NCBI GenBank assembly: GCA_021779195.1
Contig: JAJYBB010000002.1
Coordinates: 124,001-188,000, forward strand
Length of the DNA: 64,000 bases
Direction: 5' to 3'
Source of the DNA: Bacteroidota bacterium
GTDB lineage: Bacteria > Bacteroidota > Bacteroidia > Bacteroidales > Paludibacteraceae
In this document: positions 9,594 through 19,450 of the stretch, in pieces
How the letters are laid out: every line of letters starts with the position of its first letter
Position numbering within the stretch: position 1 is the stretch's first letter
Program-made: the position numbers and the translations under genes
The notes under the pieces: generated by a model
Seen by the model: the letters and a program-made list of their open reading frames with translations, nothing else
Databases searched by the model: none
Told to the model about the DNA's origin: nothing

Positions 9594-10451
9594 TTAGTGA
9601 AGAACAAAAGTTGAAGGCAATGTCAATAACTGGTACTGAATAGTTTTAGCCAAGCGGTAATCGCCCAACGCATTGGGATGCAATCTGTCTGTTTCTTTGT
9701 TGTGAAAATATTGTACCTGAGCATCAGCCAATGGAAATAAACCGCTTATTGTGTAAAGATCGATAAGTGGAACTGCCCAATATGAAGCAGCTTGCTTCAA
9801 GACATCAATGTATGCATCGATATACAATCCTTGTCCGTTACAATAATTTTCGTCGGGTTGCACATTTTTATCGCCAAACCTGGCAAAACCCCTGTGGATA
9901 GGAGTCATAATGACAATTTGTTGCTGCGGGAAATTGTTTTTAAGGTACGACATGACCTTATTTATGCGACCGCAAAAGGTTGAGTCATTTATAATTGGTG
10001 TGCGATACTTGCGAGTAACCTGATCACCATTATAGTTGGTTTGCTTCGTGGTTTCACTGAAAAACTTACCCAATGGGATGCCGTGGTTATAGTCATTTGT
10101 ACCTGCAAAAATGAGAATGGCATCAACGCTCGTTCCTTTTTCTTCGTGCAATTTCAGAGCCTGTTTGTAAATGCCATTCCACTGATCTCCATTTATTCCA
10201 TAAACAAATGGTTTTATATCAAGCAATTCGCTCAAATACTCCCAATAAATACAGGTTGTGCCTACACCACGTTTATCGGTCATCGAATCGCCCAGAAAAG
10301 CCACCCGTTTACCTCTCCACTGTGAGTCAGGTGTTTTATCACGTGATGTGAGTGCTACTTTAGGAGCTGCTGTTGACATAGCCTGTTGTGCATGTCCATT
10401 AAAACTAACTGACATCAAAAGGATGCCGGTACTTGCAATTATTCGTTTCAT
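9594..10451 (-). CDS. SGNH/GDSL-family hydrolase, secreted
   Basis: 285 aa with a signal peptide (about 1-22, ending NGHAQ). The SGNH blocks are visible: block I FLGDSMTD with nucleophile Ser56, block III FAGTNDYNHG (Asn), and block V TDRLHPNALG with the Asp-x-x-His pair near 260-265. Family members are esterases or lipases acting on acyl or acetyl esters, often on polysaccharides. The N-terminal signal suggests a periplasmic or surface enzyme. No co-directional neighbour is close (RDD gene ends 275 bases upstream), so it is likely a single-gene unit. The substrate is not predictable. Confidence 0.85.
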   Translation of the reverse strand: MKRIIASTGILLMSVSFNGHAQQAMSTAAPKVALTSRDKTPDSQWRGKRVAFLGDSMTDKRGVGTTCIYWEYLSELLDIKPFVYGINGDQWNGIYKQALKLHEEKGTSVDAILIFAGTNDYNHGIPLGKFFSETTKQTNYNGDQVTRKYRTPIINDSTFCGRINKVMSYLKNNFPQQQIVIMTPIHRGFARFGDKNVQPDENYCNGQGLYIDAYIDVLKQAASYWAVPLIDLYTISGLFPLADAQVQYFHNKETDRLHPNALGDYRLAKTIQYQLLTLPSTFVLH

Positions 10452-10726
10452 TTACTCATGATTTTTATTTATATTTGAAATCCTTCTGCTGTGCTCGTTC
10501 CCTTAGAAAGTGGGCAAGTGAGCCATACGAAAGTTTTTTTCAAATAAAGTTGTTCTATAAAATTTCAATGCTAAAAATATTTTTATTTAACGAGCAAAAC
10601 CCTCACACTTAGTAGTTCACATTTTTTAATGGAAATCCCCGAAGTGAAAAAGAGTTGATCTATTTCCCAATCTTCCTTTTGTATGTAAGGAGGGGTAGGA
10701 GTGATAGCCCTAACAAAAAATCCACA

Positions 10727-11353
10727 CTACTCTTCATTTATCGGGGTTGAATTTATTATCTCTCTGATCCGATTCAGGTAAATCGATTTTATAACCACTG
10801 TTCCGGCTATAAAGTCGTGAGTTGTTCTTTTTCGGGCGTTGGAGATTAAAACAATTACTCCACTAATGAGCCATGCCATATTTGTCCATGATTGTATTTT
10901 CATTGGAATAGGATTAATTGTCGACATAAGCTGATTTCTTTTCAGGAATCCCAAACTTGCATATGTACTGTCGTCAATCAAATTTAGTGTCAGAAATAAT
11001 ACATAAGCACCTAAAATTGAAATAAAGAATTCAACGGAAAATCTGTAAAATGAAGCTTTCCAGTTAATATTATCACCATTTTTTTGGATAATTTTTAACC
11101 CCATTATTAATTTGCCGGGTGTTCCACCATATGTTTTTACCAGAACAACTTCAAATGCCAAACTAAATAGCAAATTAGGAATCAAAATATCAATACTCGC
11201 AGTCCTGCTTAAACTATTGAAATAAAATACAAGCCCCATTACCGGAAGAAGTACGATAAAATCTAAAATTTTGGCACCAACACGTACCCAGAAACCGGCA
11301 TAAACCTCTTCATTTATGCCAGGAAAACTTGTAGGTAATAATTCATTTTTCAT
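10727..11353 (-). CDS. RDD family membrane protein
   Basis: 208 aa. The N-terminal part YAGFWVRVGAKILDFIVLLPV holds the Arg and Asp that define the RDD family, followed by GTPGKLIMGLKI, another family hallmark, and ATTHDF-like text near the end (RKRTTHDFIAGTVVI). About four transmembrane helices are seen. RDD proteins are small inner-membrane proteins, some tied to ion or compatible-solute transport; the function here is open. It lies 96 bases downstream of the restriction-modification gene on the same strand. Confidence 0.8.
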   Translation of the reverse strand: MKNELLPTSFPGINEEVYAGFWVRVGAKILDFIVLLPVMGLVFYFNSLSRTASIDILIPNLLFSLAFEVVLVKTYGGTPGKLIMGLKIIQKNGDNINWKASFYRFSVEFFISILGAYVLFLTLNLIDDSTYASLGFLKRNQLMSTINPIPMKIQSWTNMAWLISGVIVLISNARKRTTHDFIAGTVVIKSIYLNRIREIINSTPINEE

Positions 11354-11449
11354 TTTTAGTATTCTTCAATTTGTTATGTTTGTTTATCGGGTTCAATTAT
11401 CTTTCATTTTTTTATCCGGAATTTATACGGTACTGAATTGTGAATTATC

Positions 11450-14431
11450 TTATTCTGATATTTCATAGTTTTTTCCCTCCACTATGTGGATTTCTTCGTC
11501 TGTTAATTCGTACAGTTGATAAATTAGTTCATCAATTTTACTTTCGAAATAGGTGATTCTATTTTCAATATGCATTTTCTTGTGCTGTAAATTTTCGGTT
11601 TGAAATTCTTGGTGTAGCTGCAATAACTGTTCTACATAAATGATAATTTGATTATGCAATAATCGATTCTGTTCATTTATGTTGGGCAGAGGCAGTTGCT
11701 CTACATGGCTTTTCTTCACTTGAGCAAGCACTTCACCACGCTCGGGGTTTATCTGATAATAATAAAAATCAGTGAGCTTAGAGTTTAAAATCCCGAGTAT
11801 AAATTTATGACTTAAACTATTAGAGATCAGAATGTGCAGATTATCTCTTGCAATGATATTTTTCCCAATAATTGTAGCAATAATGCTATCGCCGGTTTGC
11901 CTGACAATAATTTTTTCTTCCGCTTCAAATATTTTTTTATCTCTGGGAGCTGCCAACCATTCACCATATTGAATCCAACTGTTATTGTTCCATCGGTTTT
12001 CATATTGATTCATTAAACTTCCCCGCATTAAAGGCAACCAGTTTTCACCTATGGGTTTGGGTTGATTCACCTGCACAAAAGGTTTTAATTTCATTGTTTT
12101 TTCTGTCTGTATCGGTGTTCCTTTACCCTTTTCAAATGGTTTAACTCCATTGTACACCTTGGAAATATCTTTAATAAAAACAGATTTCTCCTTTATCTTT
12201 TCGAAAAGCAATTTATCTTCATCATTGGATACAACATTAATAATATCGCCATTATCGGGCAAATGATTCTGATTTATTTCCTGCGAAAATTCTATTTTTC
12301 CTTTTTGATAGGTGTCGATAATTAGCGATGAATTTTTAATGTAATCGTTTTTTTCGAATATCAATACGTGTGTATCGACCACCGCTTTAAAAATATGTTC
12401 CTTAATATCAAGAATTCGTTCCCAGTAGTACTGATTTACTAAATAGCGACGGATATTTCTGAATTTAATGGATTGCAACCAGGTGTTTGGAATAATGACA
12501 CCTAATTTTCCACCTGTAACCAATAGTTTTTTGTATCGTTCTAAAAATAAAAGGTATAAATCTTGTTGATAATCTTGATCAATATATTTTCGGTCGAAAT
12601 AATGAATCACTTCTTTGTCGCTTACTTTCACGTAAGGCGGATTTCCAATCACAATATCGAAACCTGAATTTATCTTTTTATATCCGGCTTGCAGTTCATT
12701 TGCTGTCAGTGAATCAATCAATTTTTCCGTTTCTTCATGAAGATTCATTACTTTATTAAATTGCTTTTTAAACGGTAATCGTTTATCAATTTCAACATCT
12801 CGGTTAAATACTTCAGGAAACGCTATGTCCCAACTGAAAGGCTTTACATGTTTAACTTCTTCGAAATCAATGATCCCATCTTTATAATCCATATCCACCA
12901 AACTGTTTCCATCTTTGATATTGTTTTCGAGCGATGGCAAAACCCTTTCGTGAAACATGGATAACTGGTGCGAGATGGAAGCGGAGGTTTCGCCTTCCAT
13001 GCATTTGAGCAATAAACTCAGTTTGGTAACTTCCACCGCATTCACGTCAATATCAACTCCATAAATATTATTGAGCAAAATACGTTTCTTTTCGGCAGTC
13101 GTAAGGTTGCCTTCGGGTGTAAGCGGATTATTTTTAGTGCCTCCTTTAGATGATTTTCCATTATTAGAATAAAAATCTTTATGAAAATCGAGCAAATACT
13201 GATAAGCACCAATCAGAAAACTTCCACTACCACAGGCGGGGTCTACAATTTTGATGTTGCTTATTTCATTCGGCTTTTTCCCTTCTATCAATTTACCAAC
13301 CGTATGTTTTACAATGTATTCCACAATATATTGAGGCGTATAATACACGCCGCCGGCTTTTCGTACTTCGGGTTTATCTTCAATAACGGCATGATGAGCA
13401 GGGGTAATTCGGATAACTTTGCCCAAAAACTGTTCGTAAGCACTACCTAAAATTTCAACCGAGAGAACCGAAAACTCATATGGACAAATCGGATAATATA
13501 ATTCATTCAAAATGGTTTTAATTACCTTATTATCGATTTTGAGATGCTGACTTATCTGATCTTTTTTCAGGTCAAATAAACCGGAATTGTACTTGTCATC
13601 AGCCTCTTTGAAAATACTGAAAAGATTCTGATAATAATCACCTTGTTTTATTGCAACCTGTAAATTTCCATAAGGTTCTACATCTCTGTCTTCGGCAATG
13701 CGTAAGAAAATAAGACGATCAATCGTTTGCTGAACGGCAAAGTTGAGCTCATCTTCGTTCAGTTCTTTATTTCGCAGGCTGATGGAAGTTGCCAGATACG
13801 TTCGCCAACCGTCGAGCGAAATAAGAAATTCTTTATCAACCGTTGCAGTTCCTCTTTTATTGGCAGTACCTGCTATAAATTTATCAAAACTACCTTTCAG
13901 CACACGTTCTTTCGAAAAAGTATCCCAAATAAAGTCGAATTCGTTCAGATAATCTTTGAAGTTGATGTATTTTATTCGAGCTACTGATGCTTTATCGGTG
14001 GGGAAAGGTCTTCGTGTACAGTCATATATAGCAAATTCTTCGAAGTCGGTAATAACACTTACCGATAGCTTTGCACTCCAACCATAACGGCGAACCTGAT
14101 AAGCAGGTTGTATTTCATCTTTAATGGAAACACTTGGTTTTTTGGCTTCCACAAAAAACAATCGTTTGCCACCACCCAGCCGAAAGGAATAATCGGGCGC
14201 TTTGGTTGCCCTCCCTATTTTTACTTTGTCTTCGTGTATAACTTCGCGGTATGATTGTGCGTAACCTTCTTCATTATCAATATCCCAACCCAATGTTTTG
14301 AAAAAAGGGTCGATAAAATCACGGCGAGTAAGGGTTTCGTTATAGTCCGATTTTTTATAAGAGTCAAATTGTTCTTCAAACCGTTCAACCAATTCAGATA
14401 TCTTTTTGTAAGCTACTTCTTTAGAAATCAT
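11450..14431 (-). CDS. One-chain restriction-modification enzyme (type IIG-like)
   Basis: 993 aa from the chosen start. The N-terminal ~170 residues are a PD-(D/E)xK nuclease of HsdR_N type (PDYSF near 77, VEAKKP near 94). The middle is an N6-adenine methyltransferase with motif I DPACGSGSF (about 396) and motif IV NPPYV (about 595). The C-terminal third is a TaqI/Eco57I-like target-recognition and coiled-coil region. Thus cutting, methylation and specificity sit in one chain. A reading frame opens at 14443, but a -7 element (TATTTTTG, 14448-14441) covers that codon, so Met at 14431 is preferred. No separate specificity subunit or helicase is nearby. The target site cannot be read from sequence. 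Confidence 0.88.
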   Translation of the reverse strand: MISKEVAYKKISELVERFEEQFDSYKKSDYNETLTRRDFIDPFFKTLGWDIDNEEGYAQSYREVIHEDKVKIGRATKAPDYSFRLGGGKRLFFVEAKKPSVSIKDEIQPAYQVRRYGWSAKLSVSVITDFEEFAIYDCTRRPFPTDKASVARIKYINFKDYLNEFDFIWDTFSKERVLKGSFDKFIAGTANKRGTATVDKEFLISLDGWRTYLATSISLRNKELNEDELNFAVQQTIDRLIFLRIAEDRDVEPYGNLQVAIKQGDYYQNLFSIFKEADDKYNSGLFDLKKDQISQHLKIDNKVIKTILNELYYPICPYEFSVLSVEILGSAYEQFLGKVIRITPAHHAVIEDKPEVRKAGGVYYTPQYIVEYIVKHTVGKLIEGKKPNEISNIKIVDPACGSGSFLIGAYQYLLDFHKDFYSNNGKSSKGGTKNNPLTPEGNLTTAEKKRILLNNIYGVDIDVNAVEVTKLSLLLKCMEGETSASISHQLSMFHERVLPSLENNIKDGNSLVDMDYKDGIIDFEEVKHVKPFSWDIAFPEVFNRDVEIDKRLPFKKQFNKVMNLHEETEKLIDSLTANELQAGYKKINSGFDIVIGNPPYVKVSDKEVIHYFDRKYIDQDYQQDLYLLFLERYKKLLVTGGKLGVIIPNTWLQSIKFRNIRRYLVNQYYWERILDIKEHIFKAVVDTHVLIFEKNDYIKNSSLIIDTYQKGKIEFSQEINQNHLPDNGDIINVVSNDEDKLLFEKIKEKSVFIKDISKVYNGVKPFEKGKGTPIQTEKTMKLKPFVQVNQPKPIGENWLPLMRGSLMNQYENRWNNNSWIQYGEWLAAPRDKKIFEAEEKIIVRQTGDSIIATIIGKNIIARDNLHILISNSLSHKFILGILNSKLTDFYYYQINPERGEVLAQVKKSHVEQLPLPNINEQNRLLHNQIIIYVEQLLQLHQEFQTENLQHKKMHIENRITYFESKIDELIYQLYELTDEEIHIVEGKNYEISE

Positions 14432-14440
14432 GATTATCTG

Positions 14441-14448
14441 CAAAAATA
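14441..14448 (-). promoter_or_regulatory. -7 element of the restriction-modification gene
   Basis: TATTTTTG on the minus strand (TAnnTTTG consensus), with a TTTG 15 bases upstream (14467-14464), shorter than the usual 19-20 spacing. The transcript would start only a few bases before the ATG at 14431, which argues for a near-leaderless message. Confidence 0.4.
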
Positions 14449-14622
14449 AAAATTAATTTAGGTCAAATTCTTTATTTTAAAGTTGATAGATGTATCGTGA
14501 AAAATTGATCGTTCAAAAAGTTGAAGTTAAAACTCCATTTGCAAAAATGAATATTGAAAAAGGGTAAATTGAAAATAATGTTGTTATTTCTCAGCTTTAA
14601 ACTTTTAGGGCACATCAGAAAT

Positions 14623-16149
14623 TTACATTCGTCGTGTAACGCCATATGTCGGGATGCTCTCGTATTTATAACGATTTAAAGCCGTAACCACAAACGTATA
14701 ATTCCCTCTGATTTTTTGACCCAATTCTCTTAGGTTTACGCAGTTTTCGGTTGTTCTGACTAAGATATTAGCGGGGTTATTCATATCGCCAACTTTTTTT
14801 CCTTTAAAAGCATAAACGATGTAATAAGCTGTGGCACAACCACCTTCTTCATTAACTTCATCCCAAAGCAAATAAGCATCTTTACCATCACGTAAAATAC
14901 GTATATTTTGAGGCTGTGCGGAAGCTTCACCTTGAATATTTCTGTTAAAGGGTTGAATGGAAGGATATTTATATAACCCATGTTTCAGGCTGTCTAACAA
15001 ACCCTGTTTGTTTTGCAGAAAACCGCGTGCACTGAAAAAAACTGCGCCATCTACCTGCGGATAATGGGTATTCAGATTTAATTGTCTGATTACTTCATTG
15101 CCGTTGCGCCATGCAGCATTTGCTTCGCGTTGTCCGAGCTGCGAAGCATATAGCCCGATATACAAATTTTTGCCATAGCTGTTTTCGCTCCACCATTTTA
15201 CCAACACATCATAATCAGCCACTTTTTTCCCTATTTCCCAGTAAAGTTGAGGTACAACATAATCGATCGTACCTTCTTTCAACCATTTCAGTACGTCGGC
15301 ATATAAATCGTCGTAATTTTGAACACCTGCACGGGTATTCGAACCGCGGGGATCAACGTTGCTGTTGCGCCAAACACCAAAAGGTGAAACTCCGAATTGA
15401 ACCCAGGGTTTCAGATTCTTTATGGTTTCGTGTAACTCCGAAATAATCATATTTACATTGTTACGGCGCCAGTCATCTTTTTGATTGGGAGCAAAACCCC
15501 GCGGAAACTGTTTGAAAGTAGCATCATCCGGGAATTCTTCATTCCCAACCCGATAAGGATAGAAATAATCGTCGAAATGAATGGCATCAATATCATAATG
15601 TTCAACCACATCTTCGACCACCCGATTTAAAAATATTCGGGTTTCGTCTAACCCTGGATTGAAATAATACTTACCTCCATATTTTATAAATAAATCTTTG
15701 TTTTTGAAATATAAATGATCCTTGCTTAATTGCCGAATATTATCTGAATTGGTAACCCGATACGGATTGAGCCATGCATGTACTTCCATACAACGCCGGT
15801 GAGCCTCGTCGATAATAAATTGAAGCGGGTCATAATAGGGATTTGGTTTTTGTCCCTGTTTACCCGTAAGCCAGCTCGACCAGGGTTCTAACGCTGAAGG
15901 GTAAATAGCATCGGCAGTGGGTCTGATTTGCAGAATGATGGTGTTGATATTGTTTTTTTGTAAACTATCCAACATGGTACGCATTTCCTCCCGTTGCTGT
16001 TGAGAAGTAAGCCCGTTTTGGCTTGGCCAGTCGATATTGGCAACTGTGGCAATCCACACGGCACGCATTTCACGCTTTTTGGGTTGTGCAACAATCGTTA
16101 TCGAAATAGTAATAAAAAAAACAATAAGGGTATAGCCGATTTTTTTCAT
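14623..16149 (-). CDS. GHL10 (DUF187) family glycoside hydrolase-like protein
   Basis: 508 aa from the chosen start, beginning MKKIGYTLIVFF, a normal signal peptide. The hydrolase-like TIM barrel spans about 25-390: MRAVWIATVANIDWPS, ILQIRPTADAIYPS, VHAWLNPYR, HFDDYFYP and VVPQLYWEIGK are all family hallmarks. About 400-505 resembles a fibronectin-III-like domain. Family members are secreted and thought to act on glycans or peptidoglycan. A longer frame opens at 16182, but a -7 element (TAAATTTG, 16178-16171) lies downstream of that codon, which supports 16149 as start. Single-gene unit. Confidence 0.85.
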   Translation of the reverse strand: MKKIGYTLIVFFITISITIVAQPKKREMRAVWIATVANIDWPSQNGLTSQQQREEMRTMLDSLQKNNINTIILQIRPTADAIYPSALEPWSSWLTGKQGQKPNPYYDPLQFIIDEAHRRCMEVHAWLNPYRVTNSDNIRQLSKDHLYFKNKDLFIKYGGKYYFNPGLDETRIFLNRVVEDVVEHYDIDAIHFDDYFYPYRVGNEEFPDDATFKQFPRGFAPNQKDDWRRNNVNMIISELHETIKNLKPWVQFGVSPFGVWRNSNVDPRGSNTRAGVQNYDDLYADVLKWLKEGTIDYVVPQLYWEIGKKVADYDVLVKWWSENSYGKNLYIGLYASQLGQREANAAWRNGNEVIRQLNLNTHYPQVDGAVFFSARGFLQNKQGLLDSLKHGLYKYPSIQPFNRNIQGEASAQPQNIRILRDGKDAYLLWDEVNEEGGCATAYYIVYAFKGKKVGDMNNPANILVRTTENCVNLRELGQKIRGNYTFVVTALNRYKYESIPTYGVTRRM

Positions 16150-16170
16150 TGATTCAATAAAATAAGTATG

Positions 16171-16178
16171 CAAATTTA
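16171..16178 (-). promoter_or_regulatory. -7 element of the GHL10 gene
   Basis: TAAATTTG on the minus strand matches TAnnTTTG and puts the transcript start near 16165, about 16 bases before the ATG at 16149. The 13-mer TATGCAAATTTAG occurs here and again near 16210-16223, giving a second possible -7 element farther upstream. No clear TTTG -33 box. Confidence 0.5.
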
Positions 16179-16382
16179 GCAAATTAAAAACAATATAAAA
16201 ATAGTACCCTATGCAAATTTAGAAGTTTGAACAGATTGGTGTTAGCAAATTGTAGAGTATTCGAGAATTGAATTCATTCACATTTATAGGCAAAAGTAGA
16301 TAAAATATTTATTTGGGCAACGCTTTATATTAAATTTCTGATATGTTTTGGCTGTCAGCTTTTTTATTTCTCAAAAAAGAAG

Positions 16383-16390
16383 TAGATTTG
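16383..16390 (+). promoter_or_regulatory. -7 element of mgsA
   Basis: TAGATTTG fits TAnnTTTG and lies 29 bases before the mgsA ATG. The -33 region is only T-rich, without an exact TTTG. Confidence 0.4.
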
Positions 16391-16419
16391 TGCATTGAAA
16401 ATTTATAATTCTTAATGAT

Positions 16420-16863
16420 ATGACAAAACAACTTACAATTGCATTGGTTGCTCACGATAATCGCAAAGCAGATATGGTTGAATGGGCTATATTTAACGCC
16501 GATATGCTATCGAAACACAAATTAATTTGCACCGGAACCACTGGAAGTTTAATTCAAAAGGCATTTAACGAAAAAGGGGTTAAGGCTGAAATTATTTGTA
16601 TGAACTCCGGACCGATGGGAGGCGATGCCGAAATTGCGGCGTTGGTTGTTCGAAAACAAATAAATCTGGCAGTATTTTTAATTGATGATTTAAATGCACA
16701 ACCTCATGAAGCCGATATTCAAATGTTATTACGTCAATGCCGTATTCACAATGTTCCCATTGCCTGTAACCGGTATAGTGCTGATTTAATGATTACAAGT
16801 ACCTTGTGGGATATTGAAGATTATTCACCCAGTGAACCGCGATATATTAAATTTAAACGTTAA
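16420..16863 (+). CDS. mgsA: Methylglyoxal synthase
   Basis: 147 aa, normal length. It converts dihydroxyacetone phosphate to methylglyoxal and phosphate, a cytoplasmic bypass that relieves sugar-phosphate stress. Family signatures are clear: ALVAHDNRKADM at the start (substrate-binding His/Lys), CTGTTGSLI (phosphate loop), SGPMGGDAEIAALV with the catalytic Asp, and LIDDLNAQPHEADIQMLLR. It is flanked by its own -7 element and a hairpin terminator, so it is monocistronic. Confidence 0.95.
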   Translation: MTKQLTIALVAHDNRKADMVEWAIFNADMLSKHKLICTGTTGSLIQKAFNEKGVKAEIICMNSGPMGGDAEIAALVVRKQINLAVFLIDDLNAQPHEADIQMLLRQCRIHNVPIACNRYSADLMITSTLWDIEDYSPSEPRYIKFKR

Positions 16864-16934
16864 ACTCGGGTTTATTCAAATTTTATTATACTTAAGCATC
16901 GAAAAAAAAGGTTTATACTGATTTTATCGATCTG

Positions 16935-16964
16935 CAAACATTTTCAATCAATTGAAAATGTTTG
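16935..16964 (+). terminator. Terminator/inverted repeat after mgsA
   Basis: A 14-base perfect inverted repeat, CAAACATTTTCAAT and its complement, separated by only CA, about 70 bases past the mgsA stop. The rest of the 404-base gap to 17268 is non-coding. It holds a direct repeat TTGTAATTTTGAA (17055-17067 and 17075-17087, 20-base period) of unknown role. Confidence 0.5.
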
Positions 16965-17267
16965 TTGCTTTTACAGGGTTTTATGATTTACAGCTATTCA
17001 GGATTGAATATAAACAAAAGGCTATCTGTGGTTTAAAGGCAGAATTCAAGGAGCTTGTAATTTTGAATTAATAGTTGTAATTTTGAAAAAAATTTCAGCA
17101 TATTTTATGTTTTATGAAATGCATCTTCCGGATTGTAGTTTTTAGTGTGTTCTTGTCGTTTTCATAATTTGAAAACGAGTTTTCAGACTCAAACCAATTA
17201 CTAACAGGAATCAATTCATTTGAAATTGTTTTTAAATCTAATCACAAAAAAATCACTCACTTACTAA

Positions 17268-19361
17268 ATGAAATCAACAAAACAAATTTTGCTTATGACA
17301 ATTATTACGGCAAGTGCCTCATTACAAGCGGGTAATCCATTTTTTGAAACCTATGACACACCCCATCAAACCATTCCTTTCAATTTAATTAAAACGGAAC
17401 ATTATTTTCCGGCTTTCGAAGCAGGAATGAAACAACAAGATAAAGAAATAGAGGCAATTATAAATAATCCTGAAGCTCCTACTTTTGATAATGTCATCGT
17501 GGCATTAGAGCATTCGGGCGAATTGTTGAATAAAGTGGGTTCGCCATTAAATAATTTACTAAGCGCCCAAACCAACGATGAATTACAAGATATTGCCGAA
17601 AAAGTATCGCCTTTGCTCAGTGAACACAGTAATTCAATTCATTTAAACGAGAAACTTTTTGAGCGCGTAAAAGCTGTTTATAATCAGAAAGATAAACTTG
17701 AACTTACACCCGAACAGCAAATGCTGTTGAAGGAAACTTTCGAAGGATTTGTCAATAACGGAGCAAACTTGTCGGATAACGATAAGGTTACTTATCGCCA
17801 ACTGACTAAAGAACTGAGCTTACTCACCCTTCAGTACGGACAAAATGTATTGAAAGAAACGAACAAATACAATTTATTAATTATAGATAAAAGTTTATTG
17901 ACGGGCTTACCTGCCGATGTGATGGATATGTTAGCTGCTAATGCTAAAAAAGCGGGGAAGGAGGGATGGTTATTAAATTTAAAAACAACCTCTTACGTTC
18001 CATTCATGAAATATGCCGACCATCGTGATTTAAGGCGCGAAATGTACATGGCTAATGCCACTAAATGTATGCTTGGAGGCGAATTTGACAACCGGCAGAA
18101 TATTCAGAAAATTGTAAATTTGCGTTTGAAAATAGCAAACCTTTTGGGCTATAAAACGTATGCCGATTATGAGTTGATTGATAGAATGGCAGAAAAGACT
18201 GCAAATGTGTATAATCTGCTCGATAAGTTACGTGAAGCTTATAAACCCACTGCCGAAAAAGAATATGCCGAAGTTCAGGCTTATGCCGATGCACATGGTG
18301 CCTATTTCAAACTGCAACCCTGGGACTGGATGTATTATTCTGAAAAACTGAAAGATGAAAAGTATGCCATTAATGATGAATTATTGCGTCCTTATTTTGA
18401 ATTAGACCATGTAAAAAAAGGTGTTTTCGGACTGGCGACCCGTTTGTATGGTATTCATTTCACCAAAAATTCAAACATACCGGTTTATAATCCTGAAGTT
18501 GATGCTTATGAAGTTACTGATAAAAATGGTAAATTCTTAGCCGTTTTATATACCGATTTTCATCCGCGAGATGAGAAACGTGCCGGAGCTTGGATGAGCG
18601 ATTTTAAACCTCAATGGATAGAAGGAAAAACCGACAATCGTCCGCAAATTGTTATTGTAATGAACTTTACCCGCACTACCGACAAAAAGCCGGCTTTACT
18701 TACATTTGACGAAGTTACCACCTTTTTGCATGAATTTGGTCATTCTTTGCACGGTATGTTAACGAAATGCACGTATCAATCACTTTCAGGAACAAATGTT
18801 TATCGTGATTTTGTGGAATTGCCCTCACAAATAATGGAAAACTGGGCGAGTGAAAAGGAATTTTTAGATGGATTTGCCGAGCATTATCAAACCGGCGAAA
18901 AAATTCCTGCTGAACTGATTCAAAAAATCAAAGCTGCTGAAAACTTCAATGTCGCTTATTTCACTATGCGTCAGTTAAGTTTTGGCTATTTAGATATGGC
19001 TTGGCACACTTTACAAAAACCGTTTAAAGGAAGTGTTGTCGATTTTGAAAAACAGGCTATGGAATCTACTCAAATTTTGCCTTTGGTTCCTGAAACGTCA
19101 ATGAGTCCTACTTTCAGTCACATTTTTGCAGGAGGTTATGCTGCCGGATACTACAGCTATAAATGGGCTGAAGTTCTGGATGCAGATGCATTTTCGGTTT
19201 TTTCCAAAAATGGCATTTTTGATAAAAAGACGGCAGATTCCTTCCGTCAAAATATTCTTGAAAACGGAGGAACCGAACATCCAATGGTACTTTACAAACG
19301 TTTTCGCGGTCAGGAACCAACGATTGATGCATTGCTTAAAAGGACTGGAATTATGTTGTAA
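17268..19361 (+). CDS. M3 family zinc metallopeptidase (Dcp/oligopeptidase A type)
   Basis: 697 aa with an N-terminal signal-like segment (about 1-22, ASASLQAG), so probably periplasmic as for Bacteroidota Dcp homologues. The zinc site HEFGHSLH starts near residue 488, and the third ligand is a Glu in the downstream VELPSQIMENWASE stretch. The C-terminal part (FSHIFAGGYAAGYYSYKWAEVLDADAF) is the typical M3 substrate-binding region. Such enzymes trim short peptides, often releasing C-terminal dipeptides. It precedes the pullulanase gene by 89 bases on the same strand; a functional link is not obvious. Confidence 0.93.
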   Translation: MKSTKQILLMTIITASASLQAGNPFFETYDTPHQTIPFNLIKTEHYFPAFEAGMKQQDKEIEAIINNPEAPTFDNVIVALEHSGELLNKVGSPLNNLLSAQTNDELQDIAEKVSPLLSEHSNSIHLNEKLFERVKAVYNQKDKLELTPEQQMLLKETFEGFVNNGANLSDNDKVTYRQLTKELSLLTLQYGQNVLKETNKYNLLIIDKSLLTGLPADVMDMLAANAKKAGKEGWLLNLKTTSYVPFMKYADHRDLRREMYMANATKCMLGGEFDNRQNIQKIVNLRLKIANLLGYKTYADYELIDRMAEKTANVYNLLDKLREAYKPTAEKEYAEVQAYADAHGAYFKLQPWDWMYYSEKLKDEKYAINDELLRPYFELDHVKKGVFGLATRLYGIHFTKNSNIPVYNPEVDAYEVTDKNGKFLAVLYTDFHPRDEKRAGAWMSDFKPQWIEGKTDNRPQIVIVMNFTRTTDKKPALLTFDEVTTFLHEFGHSLHGMLTKCTYQSLSGTNVYRDFVELPSQIMENWASEKEFLDGFAEHYQTGEKIPAELIQKIKAAENFNVAYFTMRQLSFGYLDMAWHTLQKPFKGSVVDFEKQAMESTQILPLVPETSMSPTFSHIFAGGYAAGYYSYKWAEVLDADAFSVFSKNGIFDKKTADSFRQNILENGGTEHPMVLYKRFRGQEPTIDALLKRTGIML

Positions 19362-19450
19362 CGATCAGTGGATTTGTGTTAATAATTCATCTTTGTAATC
19401 GTTTTGATCAAATGGTAAAAATAATAAATTAATTGAAAAATCATATTATT

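Noticed and set aside
16935-16964. Regulator-binding palindrome instead of terminator
   Set aside because: Possible because the gap is only two bases, but its place after mgsA and the T-rich follow-up favour a terminator; not settled.
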